Below are positions 7,547 through 16,608 of a stretch of 63,021 bases of DNA, piece by piece. How positions within the stretch are numbered: position 1 is the stretch's first letter; the number at the start of each line of letters is the position of its first letter. The DNA is from Desulfobacterales bacterium (GTDB lineage: Bacteria > Desulfobacterota > Desulfobacteria > Desulfobacterales > BuS5). Both the position numbers and the translations under genes were made by a program. The stretch lies in the NCBI GenBank assembly GCA_020056865.1, contig JAGVGX010000111.1, positions 1 through 63,021 of the forward strand, written 5' to 3'. Below the pieces are notes generated by a model that worked only from the letters and a program-made list of their open reading frames with translations, was not told the DNA's origin and ran no database searches.

Positions 7547-8665
7547 TTACCAATTCCTATCAGATAAAGAAAGAGCAACCAACCCAAGTGTAGTTACTGA
7601 AGAAATAATACCAAGCCACCCTTCTGGCGCAATGCGCCGCCAGTCAACCATAAGAGTATCTCCAGGATTGATAACAACAGTATCCTTCTCTTTTCTGTTG
7701 AGCCGTCTTTTTTTACCATCAGACGAGACTAAACTCATCTTGCCTGTAGCCATCTTTGTCGTACCTCCGGCAAGGCTTAAATATTGCGATAGATTATAAT
7801 ACGGATTAAAAGGATAAGCGCCTGGCATTGCAACTCCTCCTAAAATGAACACGCGGTCTTCATAGGAGGGATAGAAGATATTGTCGCCGGGCAGCTTGGG
7901 GATATCATAATCAAACTTATTTTTTTCTGTTATCATATGTGGCACAAAGACAACATCGCCGTTTTGAAGTTCGAAATTGGACATATCTGTTGCATTTGAA
8001 GCAACTTCAAACACTTCCTTCTTCCCATTTACAAATCTAACAACCCTAATAGATGAACCCAATGCTGCTCCGACAGAAAATCCACCGGCGAGAGTTATTG
8101 CATCCACCAGTGTTTTTTCTGCTTTTAATTCATAATCTCTAGGTCTTTTAACTGCTCCCACTACCTGTATAGTGCTGTTACGCAAAGGAACATAAATAAC
8201 ATCATTATCCAGAAGATAAGGATTATTAGAAAGGTCGCCAAAAATTTGAAATGATAAGAGATCAGTTTTTTTAACCCCCTCCCCTTTTCTACGCACCTCT
8301 AAGTTCCTCTGTGAACCTTGTTCATCGACTCCCCCAGCTCTCAACAAAACTTCCGAAAGCCTATCAGAAGCTGTTATTCTGTAGGTGCCCGGATTTCTAA
8401 CTTCGCCTAGCACATGCACTTGATATGTAAGTCCAGACATGGAAGGCTCTGTCATCATTCTTCCCTTTGTCATCATATCTTCTTCCGATATTGACCCAGC
8501 TCCCAATCTTCCAATGTCCCGCAATTCGCCTTTGCGAAAACTCATTCCGGATGCCTGCCCGTTCATAGGTCTGTCAAATTGTCTGCCATAATCTTCGGTA
8601 AAGGCGGATTGAGCCGCCAACTGTACAACCAAAATTCCCAAAATAACCTTGCAAAATAGCCTCAT
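7547..8665 (-). CDS. SLBB-domain polysaccharide export protein
   Basis: This is a likely periplasmic or outer-membrane component of polysaccharide export. A signal peptide spans about residues 1-23 (ends AAQSAFTE). It has no lipobox Cys. At least three SLBB-type modules follow, recognisable by the recurring V-x-G-x-V-x-x-P-G/R-x-Y motif near residues 84, 167 and 273. A hydrophobic stretch near the C-terminus (GWLGIISSVTTLGLVALSL) could cross the membrane. Unlike Wza, I see no clear N-terminal poly-export domain before the first SLBB module. It directly follows the Wzz-like gene, overlapping by 4 bases, and closes the glycan block. Confidence 0.82.
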   Translation of the reverse strand: MRLFCKVILGILVVQLAAQSAFTEDYGRQFDRPMNGQASGMSFRKGELRDIGRLGAGSISEEDMMTKGRMMTEPSMSGLTYQVHVLGEVRNPGTYRITASDRLSEVLLRAGGVDEQGSQRNLEVRRKGEGVKKTDLLSFQIFGDLSNNPYLLDNDVIYVPLRNSTIQVVGAVKRPRDYELKAEKTLVDAITLAGGFSVGAALGSSIRVVRFVNGKKEVFEVASNATDMSNFELQNGDVVFVPHMITEKNKFDYDIPKLPGDNIFYPSYEDRVFILGGVAMPGAYPFNPYYNLSQYLSLAGGTTKMATGKMSLVSSDGKKRRLNRKEKDTVVINPGDTLMVDWRRIAPEGWLGIISSVTTLGLVALSLSDRNW

Positions 8666-9738
8666 ATTTCTCCTTCTTTCCTTTTCATAAAGAATTCAAC
8701 TAAAAATGCTGCCACTGTCCCTATAAATAATGAACTTACAAGCGCCATCATAACCATCTGCTTACGTTTTGGTTTTGACCTTGTTTCAGGGACACGGGCA
8801 TAGTCAAGCACCTGAAAGGCAGGCTCATCCATCGCCTCTTCTATCTTTGACATTTCATAATGCTGAGTTAACGTTGTATTTATCTCCGTCAATAAGTTAC
8901 GTTTTAAGGTAAGATATTGCAAATAGACCTGTTGCGGCACGTCCTTAACTACCATCCTATTTTTAATTTCGTCTCTTTGTTTTTGCAATGTGTTTAAATG
9001 GCTTTCAAACTTGTCATTACTTGGGACAGTGCCATCATAGTCATTCTCCGCAATTTCCACATCAACCTTCGACTCAACGCTTGACACTTTTCCACTTTTA
9101 TAAAACTCGTTGAGCTCTTTGCCAGCGCCTAGAAGATCCTGTTTGTTCTTAGATAATTGCCTCTCAATAAAAATCCTATTTCTCTTAGAAACCGTGAAAG
9201 CATTTTCATTAATAAGCTTTTGTAACTCTTCCACATAACCATTTGCAATATCGGTCGCAAGTTTTGGATCTTTAAATTCAGCGCTGATAATTACAGTTCC
9301 AGTCTTTTTATCGTCAACAAACGTAACATAGGAAAGCAACGCTCTGACTGCAGCCTCCGTCACCAGCACTTTCTTAGATGCTGAGTGATTTAAGCCAAAC
9401 ATAACTGTCATAAGATCGTATTTATTTATTATCTCTTCTGCCAGTGTTCTTGTTTTTAAAAGCGCCATAAATTGTTGCGATGGCGATTGTCCATCAAGGC
9501 CACCAAGTCCCATAAGCGATGCAATGCCCCCAAATTGTCCAGACGATCCTCCACCTCCCATTTCGATCGGCATAAAAACCGCCTCTGCCTTGTAATATTT
9601 GGGCATAGCAAGAGTCATAATGATAGAAATAGATGTCACCATTAAAACTATCGTTCCTATCAGCCATTTACGTCTTTTAATCACTTTCCAGTGATCAAGA
9701 AGGTTAATCTCATCATTACTATTGCAATTGTGTTGCAT
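8662..9738 (-). CDS. Wzz-type chain-length / co-polymerase protein
   Basis: This is a polysaccharide co-polymerase that would regulate chain length in the inner membrane. Membrane segments lie at about residues 26-48 and 328-350, with a long periplasmic region rich in coiled-coil sequence between them. The Pro-rich PETRSKPKRK stretch before the second segment is typical of Wzz/GNVR proteins. There is no Walker-motif tyrosine kinase domain, so it is not a fused BY-kinase. A Gly-rich run (GGGGSSGQFGGIASLMGLGG) near residue 61 is common in exopolysaccharide homologues. It pairs with the export gene downstream. Confidence 0.88.
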   Translation of the reverse strand: MQHNCNSNDEINLLDHWKVIKRRKWLIGTIVLMVTSISIIMTLAMPKYYKAEAVFMPIEMGGGGSSGQFGGIASLMGLGGLDGQSPSQQFMALLKTRTLAEEIINKYDLMTVMFGLNHSASKKVLVTEAAVRALLSYVTFVDDKKTGTVIISAEFKDPKLATDIANGYVEELQKLINENAFTVSKRNRIFIERQLSKNKQDLLGAGKELNEFYKSGKVSSVESKVDVEIAENDYDGTVPSNDKFESHLNTLQKQRDEIKNRMVVKDVPQQVYLQYLTLKRNLLTEINTTLTQHYEMSKIEEAMDEPAFQVLDYARVPETRSKPKRKQMVMMALVSSLFIGTVAAFLVEFFMKRKEGEI

Positions 9739-11647
9739 ATAATTCAGCTCCTTGCTTATCCGTCTCCGTTACGGGTATTTGTTTTGCGCCAAAATCTCCC
9801 TCTGGAACCAGCGTTTTCATAATATCGATAATATCTAAAGCCGATTCTGAACCTCCGTTAGAAACACGCGCCAGCAATTCATCCACATTTTTTTCCAACC
9901 ACTCCCAATCTACTACCTTAGGCCTGCCAATTGTAATTTCACTGAACCTTGTTTTACGCTCAATTTCATCACTAAATAATTCTTCATGAATTTTTTCTCC
10001 CGGCCTTAGTCCGGTATATTCAATTTTTATATCTTCATGAGGCTGGCGGCCCATCAGGTAAATTAAGTCCTCTGCCATATCTACTATACGAACGGGCTTA
10101 CCCATATCCAGTATAAAAATTTCACCTCCACTGCCAATAGCAGCGGCCTGCAATACCAATTGAACAGCCTCATCTATAAGCATAAAATATCTGGTTGCAT
10201 CAGGGTGTGTAACAGTAACATGCCCACCATTTTTAATCTGCTCCATAAATTTTGGGATAACACTGCCGGAGCTTCCCAATACATTGCCAAAACGAACTGC
10301 AATAAATTCTGTCTTGCTTCTTGTATCAAAATTCTGAACAACTAATTCGCAGACTCGTTTTGTTGCTCCCATTATGCTTGACGGGCGAACCGCTTTATCG
10401 GTTGATATCAGTACAAAGTTTTTGACGTTATATTTATTGGCGAGTTCGCAAAGCTCCTTCGTGCTGCCAATATTATTTCTGACAGCTTCTGCAGAATTAA
10501 ACTCAAGCATCGGCACATGCTTATATGCCGCGGCATGGAAAATAATTTCAGGATGATATCTGCTAAAAATGCTTTCTAATCTATTTTTGTACGTGACGTT
10601 ACACAACTCATACACAACATTCGAATTGTTGAGTTCTTCACTTAAAAGATATAGGCCGTGTTCCGACTGATCAAGTGCCAGCACTCGTTTAGGATTGTAT
10701 TTTAAGCACTGCCTCACTAATTCACTGCCAATGGACCCGGCAGCGCCAGTAATCATGATGGTCTTTTGTTCTAAATGTTTCTTTATCGCCTCATTATCCA
10801 AGTCTCGCGGTGAACGCCTCATTAAATCAGCCAATTCTACGCTCCTTATATTGGGCTCCATCTCTAAAATACGTGAAAAGCACGGAATTATTCTGCATAC
10901 AATGTTTTTCTGTCTGCATCGTTTTACAACCTCCTGAAGCTTTTCTCCGGTTAGTTTCGATATTGCAACAACAACTTCTTCCACACGATATCGCTCAATA
11001 ATATCTTCTAAATCCGTTGGCACACCTAGGACTCTTATGCCATGAATAACCGATCCATGTTTCGTTTTATCGTCGTCAATAAAACCAACGGGTGTATATA
11101 ACATCGCCTTATTTAGCGTCAGCTGTCTCACTGCAAGCACTCCCATATCGCCAGCGCCATAAATTAAAACCCTCTTTCCAAATCGATATCTTTCTTTTAT
11201 ATCATAATAATAGCGCACAACAAATCTACTTCCTCCGATCAAGAAAATACTTAGAAGCCAATTAATAAATATAACCGATGGTGGAATATGAATTTGAGCT
11301 ACATAAAAACACAAAATAAGACTAACAGACGCGATTGTTATAGTTTTTAGAATTGTGACTAAGAAATCGACGCTGGCATAGCGAAGAACCGCCCTATATA
11401 ACCCAAGCCTCAAAAACACAAGCAACTGAACAAATACTGCAAAAAACAAAATAATTTGTCTCGATAAAGTAAATGGGGTCGAACCGTCGATTAAATAACA
11501 AGATGAAATAAACGCTACATTCAGCAATATAACGTCGCTGGCCGCAAGCGACAATGATTTAACATAACGTGTCATTTTAAAATTACTTTTTTTCATAATA
11601 GCGGCAATTAGTGATTTACTCCTTCGGCAGAAATCGTTTTTATACAA
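9719..11647 (-). CDS. PglF/CapD-family UDP-sugar 4,6-dehydratase, membrane-bound
   Basis: This probably dehydrates UDP-GlcNAc to a UDP-4-keto-6-deoxy sugar at the inner membrane. About four N-terminal membrane segments are followed by a first nucleotide-binding domain (GAGDMG, 164-169). The catalytic extended-SDR domain follows, with TGAAGSIG (300-307) and STDKAV (415-420). MGATKR at 426-431 holds the Met in place of Tyr typical of PglF/FlaA1-like dehydratases. The 642-residue length is normal. An alternative start at 11596 (MKKSNFKMTRY) would remove the 40-base overlap with the upstream transferase. With the reductase-like gene at 12171 it could make UDP-QuiNAc or UDP-FucNAc. Confidence 0.88.
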   Translation of the reverse strand: MYKNDFCRRSKSLIAAIMKKSNFKMTRYVKSLSLAASDVILLNVAFISSCYLIDGSTPFTLSRQIILFFAVFVQLLVFLRLGLYRAVLRYASVDFLVTILKTITIASVSLILCFYVAQIHIPPSVIFINWLLSIFLIGGSRFVVRYYYDIKERYRFGKRVLIYGAGDMGVLAVRQLTLNKAMLYTPVGFIDDDKTKHGSVIHGIRVLGVPTDLEDIIERYRVEEVVVAISKLTGEKLQEVVKRCRQKNIVCRIIPCFSRILEMEPNIRSVELADLMRRSPRDLDNEAIKKHLEQKTIMITGAAGSIGSELVRQCLKYNPKRVLALDQSEHGLYLLSEELNNSNVVYELCNVTYKNRLESIFSRYHPEIIFHAAAYKHVPMLEFNSAEAVRNNIGSTKELCELANKYNVKNFVLISTDKAVRPSSIMGATKRVCELVVQNFDTRSKTEFIAVRFGNVLGSSGSVIPKFMEQIKNGGHVTVTHPDATRYFMLIDEAVQLVLQAAAIGSGGEIFILDMGKPVRIVDMAEDLIYLMGRQPHEDIKIEYTGLRPGEKIHEELFSDEIERKTRFSEITIGRPKVVDWEWLEKNVDELLARVSNGGSESALDIIDIMKTLVPEGDFGAKQIPVTETDKQGAELYATQLQ

Positions 11648-12174
11648 GTTTTCAGTAATATTTTTAAATCAAACCGGAAAGAGCGGTTCTTCAAATAGTA
11701 TGTATCATAATCCACTTTAATAGGTATGGGAATCCCATCTCTCCCATTTATCTGCGCCCAACCAGTTATTCCTGGTATAAGCTTGTCTATGCCTTTTTGT
11801 GTGCGCAGTAAAATCAAATCATCCTGATTATAAAGGGCGGGCCTCGGCCCCACAAAACTAAGATCGCCTCTAATAACACTATAAAGCTGTGGCAGCTCAT
11901 CCAAACTAAATTTTCTTAACATGCGACCTACAGAAATTAAATATTGTTCTGGGTTTATTAAAAGATGAGTGGCAACTGTCGGAGTCCCCTGTTTCATTGT
12001 TCTAAATTTCGGCATTCTAAAAATCACATTATTAGTCCCTACTCTATTGGACCAGTATAAAACTGGTCCTTTGGAATTTAATTTTATTAACAATGCAATA
12101 ATCAGCATTGGCACACCTAGAATACATAGCAAAAAAACTGCCGCCAGTATATCAAATATACGTTTACGTTTCAT
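11608..12174 (-). CDS. PglC-like polyprenyl-phosphate phosphosugar transferase
   Basis: This is the initiating enzyme that would move phospho-sugar from UDP-sugar to undecaprenyl phosphate. It is a small monotopic phosphoglycosyl transferase (188 residues) with one re-entrant hydrophobic helix (about 7-30), the Asp-Glu dyad in SLDELPQL and the FVGPRP motif. I choose the ATG at 12174 because it overlaps the previous stop in an ATGA junction at 12171-12174; the frame is open five codons further to 12189. The PglF-like dehydratase next to it suggests a 6-deoxy-HexNAc as first sugar. This is the only initiating transferase I see in the window. Confidence 0.9.
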   Translation of the reverse strand: MKRKRIFDILAAVFLLCILGVPMLIIALLIKLNSKGPVLYWSNRVGTNNVIFRMPKFRTMKQGTPTVATHLLINPEQYLISVGRMLRKFSLDELPQLYSVIRGDLSFVGPRPALYNQDDLILLRTQKGIDKLIPGITGWAQINGRDGIPIPIKVDYDTYYLKNRSFRFDLKILLKTCIKTISAEGVNH

Positions 12175-13136
12175 ATCGATTTGAACCACTTTACTGTTTC
12201 TTCAAGCCCTTCTTCTAAGGAAAAGGGAGGTTGCCAACCGACAGTTTTCCTTATCTTGCTACTATCAATCCTAAGAGAACCCACGATTCGATCCACGGAA
12301 TTTCTTTTACCAATAGCACTACAAATAATATTGAGTAAAGAAATCGGAAAAGGAAACAATCTAGACTTTATGCCTGACGCTGTGGCCATCATTCTTACTA
12401 ACTGGGGCGTCGAAACATCATAGCCATCACTAATTAAAAAAGTTTCACCAACTGCATTGGGATGAGTTAAACAAGCAATGATGGCATCAACCAAATTGCC
12501 CAAATAAATCAGACTACGCTTATTATTTAGATTAAAAAATGGCAATGGAAATCCTGAAGACACTAATTTAAGTAGGCTTAAAAAATTAGCCCTAACTCTA
12601 GGGCCATAGACCAAAGGTGGCCTAAGAATAACCACTTCGAGAGCGCTTTCAGAAGAAATTTTATGCAGTAATTGTTCCGCCTCCCATTTACTAACGGCAT
12701 ATGGATCGAAAGGCGCCGGGGTATCAACTTCTTTATAAGGCAATGACGATCCTTCACCATTAACTTTAATGGAACTAATATAAACAAACCGCCGCACCCC
12801 AGCCTCTGCGGCCTTCCTCGCCAAACGCTCTGTCCCTTCCACATTTACACAACGATAAGCAGACAAAGAATCGGTTGCCGTCTCCCTCATTATATGTACG
12901 CGGGAAGCTAAGTGAATAATTGTATCAATGTTTATCAATGCATCTGACCAATCGGTTGCAGGTCCAATCTGCTCTATCACTAATGGTCTAACCCATTTAG
13001 ACACGCCACTCAGCTTTTCCGCTGAGGTAGCGGTTCCGCAAACCCGATGACCCATGAACGATAATTTTTCGCAAAGTGCCGCGCCAATAAATCCGCAAGC
13101 GCCGGTCACTAAAATTTCACCCAAAACCCCTCCCAA
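12171..13136 (-). CDS. NDP-sugar epimerase/reductase (WbpV/GnaU-like)
   Basis: This extended SDR protein has TGACGFIG at its N-terminus, an YISSIKVNGE serine segment and the YAVSK catalytic pair. Its resemblance to WbpV-type reductases and Gne-type 4-epimerases, and its place beside a PglC-like transferase and a PglF-like dehydratase, suggest it makes UDP-QuiNAc or a related HexNAc. The exact reaction is not decided by sequence. The reading frame opens at a TTG (13136) that is itself part of a GGGAGGGG ribosome-binding-like run, so a start slightly downstream (TTG 13124) is equally possible. Confidence 0.78.
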   Translation of the reverse strand: MGGVLGEILVTGACGFIGAALCEKLSFMGHRVCGTATSAEKLSGVSKWVRPLVIEQIGPATDWSDALINIDTIIHLASRVHIMRETATDSLSAYRCVNVEGTERLARKAAEAGVRRFVYISSIKVNGEGSSLPYKEVDTPAPFDPYAVSKWEAEQLLHKISSESALEVVILRPPLVYGPRVRANFLSLLKLVSSGFPLPFFNLNNKRSLIYLGNLVDAIIACLTHPNAVGETFLISDGYDVSTPQLVRMMATASGIKSRLFPFPISLLNIICSAIGKRNSVDRIVGSLRIDSSKIRKTVGWQPPFSLEEGLEETVKWFKSI

Positions 13137-13152
13137 AATCTTTCTCGAATTA

Positions 13153-14646
13153 TCACTTTGAAACTACACCTCTAAATTCAGGCGTCACAACTTTTCTATA
13201 TGCCAACCTAATTATATTACTTAAATTATTAGACCTTAAAATGGCTCTTACGGTTAGATTGGCCAGCGGCATAAAAATAAGCGATGATAGCTGCGAATAT
13301 ATTATTTTTATCATAAACTCTGCCATTCTTCTTGGCAACTTGAAGTAAATTTTACAAATCGGATTAATCATAAGTTCAGTAAAAAAAATTCTATTTTTCT
13401 GAGCCATGCTGAATTTCAGAATGGTGTTTCTTAGATACTCTGTCAGCCATTTTGATTTTTCCGTTAATTTCTCATCGTTGCATAGTTTAAATAGCGCTGT
13501 TTTTGGATATGGGTAAAATATTGTGGCTTGTATTTTATTTATTCCTAGCCGGCCATTCATTCTTATAGTATCTAGCAACTCCCTCTTTGTTTCATGAGGG
13601 ATCCCTAGCATATTATATCCATAGGTAGGTAAATCATAGCTCCTTAGATAACCAACGGCAGATATGAGATCTCTATCCGATAAATCCCTTTTTAATATTT
13701 CATTTCTTATCTTTTCATTGCCACTTTCAATGCCTATACCGACCCTTACGCACCCGGAATCAGCCAATGCCTTTGCAATATCTTCGTTTATCAAGTTTGG
13801 CCGTATATTACACCAATAGGGCTTACTAATCTCTTTTCTATATAAATCAGTAAATTCATAAAACCACTTTTTATAAAGGGGCAAGATATCGTCATCAAAA
13901 TATAACGTGTGTATGGTAGGATATTTTTTTAAAAAACTCTTTATTTCTGATATTGCTCTTTGGGGGCTTTTAAATCTGATATAATTGCCACCTGCTGTCT
14001 TATATATTTTTTGAAGAACAATATTACAGCAATAACTGCACCGATAAGGACAACCTCTTGACATCATAAAACCACCCTGACCCTGCTTTGCCGATGATAA
14101 GCTAAGATAATCAAACAGGCCCCAATCTGGATCTGGAAGTTCTTCTAATTCTTTTACGATTGAACATCCTCCATCCACCACACTGCCATTTTTTTTGTGC
14201 CAGACACCTGCATGTTCACATATTTTTCTTGACGCCAACCAATCGGTCGTTAGAGCCAACATGGGATATTCACCGTCTCCACGGATAAGCACGTCTATCT
14301 CTGGATTATTGAGAACCTCCTCGGGGCAAATTGTCGCATGAACGCCACCGCATACGGTCAAAATATCTTCATTGTTTTTCTTTATCCAACCCGCGTATTT
14401 CTTCACCAGCGGAAAACTATTTGTGGTAGCAGTAAAAGCCGCTATTATTGGAGAAACCTCTCTAATCTTAGTTAAAAAGCTAATTTCATCGATATTATGT
14501 TTTATATGAAAAAGTTGGATATCGCACTTTGTGTTATTTTTTAGATAAGCGGATATGCTTGCCAAACCATAATGAAAATACCCCGTATGTAATGAAAAAT
14601 GTGAAATGTCTGGAAATATAAATAAAATGGTATTATTAGAATTCAT
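13153..14646 (-). CDS. B12-binding domain radical SAM protein
   Basis: An N-terminal cobalamin-binding-like Rossmann domain (about 1-135, with GGVHATICPEEVL) is followed by a radical SAM barrel. Its [4Fe-4S] cysteines are Cys199, Cys203 and Cys206 in CPYRCSYCC. A GIGIESGNEKIRNEIL segment typical of the class follows. The family includes methyltransferases, cyclases and ring-contracting enzymes, so substrate and reaction cannot be read from sequence. It lies between the WecG-like transferase and the epimerase in the assembly part of the locus, so a glycan, lipid-carrier or sugar-nucleotide substrate is likely. It is one of four such enzymes here. Confidence 0.85.
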   Translation of the reverse strand: MNSNNTILFIFPDISHFSLHTGYFHYGLASISAYLKNNTKCDIQLFHIKHNIDEISFLTKIREVSPIIAAFTATTNSFPLVKKYAGWIKKNNEDILTVCGGVHATICPEEVLNNPEIDVLIRGDGEYPMLALTTDWLASRKICEHAGVWHKKNGSVVDGGCSIVKELEELPDPDWGLFDYLSLSSAKQGQGGFMMSRGCPYRCSYCCNIVLQKIYKTAGGNYIRFKSPQRAISEIKSFLKKYPTIHTLYFDDDILPLYKKWFYEFTDLYRKEISKPYWCNIRPNLINEDIAKALADSGCVRVGIGIESGNEKIRNEILKRDLSDRDLISAVGYLRSYDLPTYGYNMLGIPHETKRELLDTIRMNGRLGINKIQATIFYPYPKTALFKLCNDEKLTEKSKWLTEYLRNTILKFSMAQKNRIFFTELMINPICKIYFKLPRRMAEFMIKIIYSQLSSLIFMPLANLTVRAILRSNNLSNIIRLAYRKVVTPEFRGVVSK

Positions 14647-14656
14647 CTCAAAACCT

Positions 14657-15412
14657 TTAACTTCTGCACATTCTTTTTAATTGAAATGCTATAGCAAACA
14701 ATAGAAATTTGGGCATCGACACTATATTTCTTCTCCATAATCTTTTTGGCTCTAGAATAAATCTAAAAAGCCATTCTAAACCAGCTTTTTGAATAAAAAC
14801 CGGACATCTTTTCTTAGTCTCTGCAAAAAAGTCAAACGCCGCGCCGATAGCTCCAATAACATTCACATTGAGCCTGGATCGGTATTTGTCTATCCACAGC
14901 TCTTGTTTGGGAGCTGTCATCCCCACCCAAAGTATATCAGCGCCGGACTCATTGACCATCGTAATGTGTTTTTCTACTTCCTCATCCGTAAAAATTTCAA
15001 ACGGGGGGGATATCGCCCCCACAATATTTATATTTGGATACTCTTTCTCCATGCGTAATCGTATTAGCGAAAGAGTTTCGTTTGTCGAGCCATAAAAGAA
15101 ATACTTTCCACCACCAGTTTTATTCAAACTCTTTGTAAGTTTTATAAAAACATCCGGCCCGCATACGCGCTCCCCTATTTTCTTTCCACCCATCTTTGAT
15201 GCAAGCACAATGCCAATGCCATCAGGCAAGACTATATCAGCATTATTCAAGGCTGCTTTAAAAGAAAGATTTTTTAGGCTTTCAACTATGGAATGTGGAT
15301 TGGCACATACTACAACACATGTGTCCTTGGACCTGATGGCCCCAAGAAGCTTGTCCAGGACAGCGTTCATATCGAAAACATCTATATTTATCCCTAATAT
15401 TTCTTCCCTCAT
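14657..15412 (-). CDS. WecG/TagA/CpsF family glycosyltransferase
   Basis: This is a GT26 transferase that normally adds the second sugar (ManNAc or ManNAcA) to an undecaprenyl-diphosphate-linked HexNAc. The 251-residue length, the CANPHSIVESL segment, LPDGIGIV and GPDVF motifs, and the late WVGMTAPKQE segment are family hallmarks. Its stop and start junction with the GT4 gene (15412) is a one-base overlap. The C-terminal region is basic and hydrophobic, consistent with membrane association. Confidence 0.92.
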   Translation of the reverse strand: MREEILGINIDVFDMNAVLDKLLGAIRSKDTCVVVCANPHSIVESLKNLSFKAALNNADIVLPDGIGIVLASKMGGKKIGERVCGPDVFIKLTKSLNKTGGGKYFFYGSTNETLSLIRLRMEKEYPNINIVGAISPPFEIFTDEEVEKHITMVNESGADILWVGMTAPKQELWIDKYRSRLNVNVIGAIGAAFDFFAETKKRCPVFIQKAGLEWLFRFILEPKRLWRRNIVSMPKFLLFAIAFQLKRMCRS

Positions 15413-16608
15413 CAGTTTTTGCTCCCTTCAATCACATATGAGTAAATTTCCATCAATTGTTTATAGTTATTAATTGCCGTGTACTTTTCATAATATTCGG
15501 CAAGCGCGTGCTCCCCCATTTTGGCGCATAAGGCATCATTCTTGGTTAAAGATGCCATTTTTGAGGCTAAATCACAGTAATCGTTAGGCTTGACTATAAA
15601 CCCCGTTTTCCTATCAAACACGATATCTTGCAACGCACCTGATTTTGAGGCGATAACTGGTTTTCCGCAAGAAAAAGCTTCTATGGCAACTTTTGAAAAA
15701 GTTTCATAACATATAGATGGAATCACCAAAAATCTCGACCGTTTTAATACTTTCATACTTTCTTCATGGGAAAGTTTATCCAAAAACCGGAGACCAGAAA
15801 CCTTTCCCTCCTTCACTTTTTTTGCCAAGGATGGCATTGCAGGACCTTCTCCGACGAGTGTGATCGAGAAATCTTTAATCTCGCTTTCTCTAAGCTTCAT
15901 TACAGCATTTACAAGAGTTTCCATTCCCTTTTCAGCAGAAATTCTTCCAATAAACACGCCGGAATTTTGAGGTTTCTCCTTCGTATATTTTTTTTCTTCG
16001 GTAAAGTGGGGTTTTACAAAAATTTTTTCTTTAGTCAAACCGCTTTCTATAAGTTTATTTTTGAGAAAGACGCTAGGAACAATGAACGCATTAACCTTAT
16101 TATCCCAAGTCTTTATTATTTGATGCAAATATTGTGAAATGACAATCGGCAATGAATATATCCTGGAGTTTTTGTAGCAACCATATGCCGCGCCTCTCCA
16201 AGGTTTTTTTCCAACACATAAGTTACATGGAGCGTTATTTCTTAGCAATAGGCCGTTCGCACAAAACATTCGATAATTATGAACAGTCTGAACGACCGGA
16301 ACGTTGAGGTCATTGCAAGCGAAGAAAATTGAAGGCGAAATTAAATACCAAAAGTTATGCACATGCACCAAATCGGGCCTGTGTTTTTCTATCAGTTGTT
16401 TTACCTCCCTATAAGATTCTTTAGACCAGCTTATTTTAAAAATAGCAGATAGCTTCTCCCCGAATCCTTTAATTTCATCATTACTCTTTTCGTAAATGAC
16501 AATTTGAACTCCATTTTCCCTGAGTAAAACCGCTTCTTCTTCGAAAACTCTATCTTCACCGGACGGCGAGAGAGATCGATAAAAATTATGAATTATTAGC
16601 ACTTTCAT
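15412..16608 (-). CDS. GT4 family glycosyltransferase
   Basis: This is a GT-B fold retaining glycosyltransferase of family 4, acting on the cytoplasmic face of the membrane. The N-terminal domain (about 1-190) has the HVHNFWYLISP motif common in these enzymes. The C-terminal donor domain shows GRISAEKGMETL and the E-x7-E type motif EAFSCGKPVIASKSGAL. The cysteine-rich NAPCNLCVGKKPW stretch near residue 130 is frequent in this subgroup. Donor and acceptor sugars are unknown. It overlaps the polymerase gene by four bases. Confidence 0.9.
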   Translation of the reverse strand: MKVLIIHNFYRSLSPSGEDRVFEEEAVLLRENGVQIVIYEKSNDEIKGFGEKLSAIFKISWSKESYREVKQLIEKHRPDLVHVHNFWYLISPSIFFACNDLNVPVVQTVHNYRMFCANGLLLRNNAPCNLCVGKKPWRGAAYGCYKNSRIYSLPIVISQYLHQIIKTWDNKVNAFIVPSVFLKNKLIESGLTKEKIFVKPHFTEEKKYTKEKPQNSGVFIGRISAEKGMETLVNAVMKLRESEIKDFSITLVGEGPAMPSLAKKVKEGKVSGLRFLDKLSHEESMKVLKRSRFLVIPSICYETFSKVAIEAFSCGKPVIASKSGALQDIVFDRKTGFIVKPNDYCDLASKMASLTKNDALCAKMGEHALAEYYEKYTAINNYKQLMEIYSYVIEGSKN

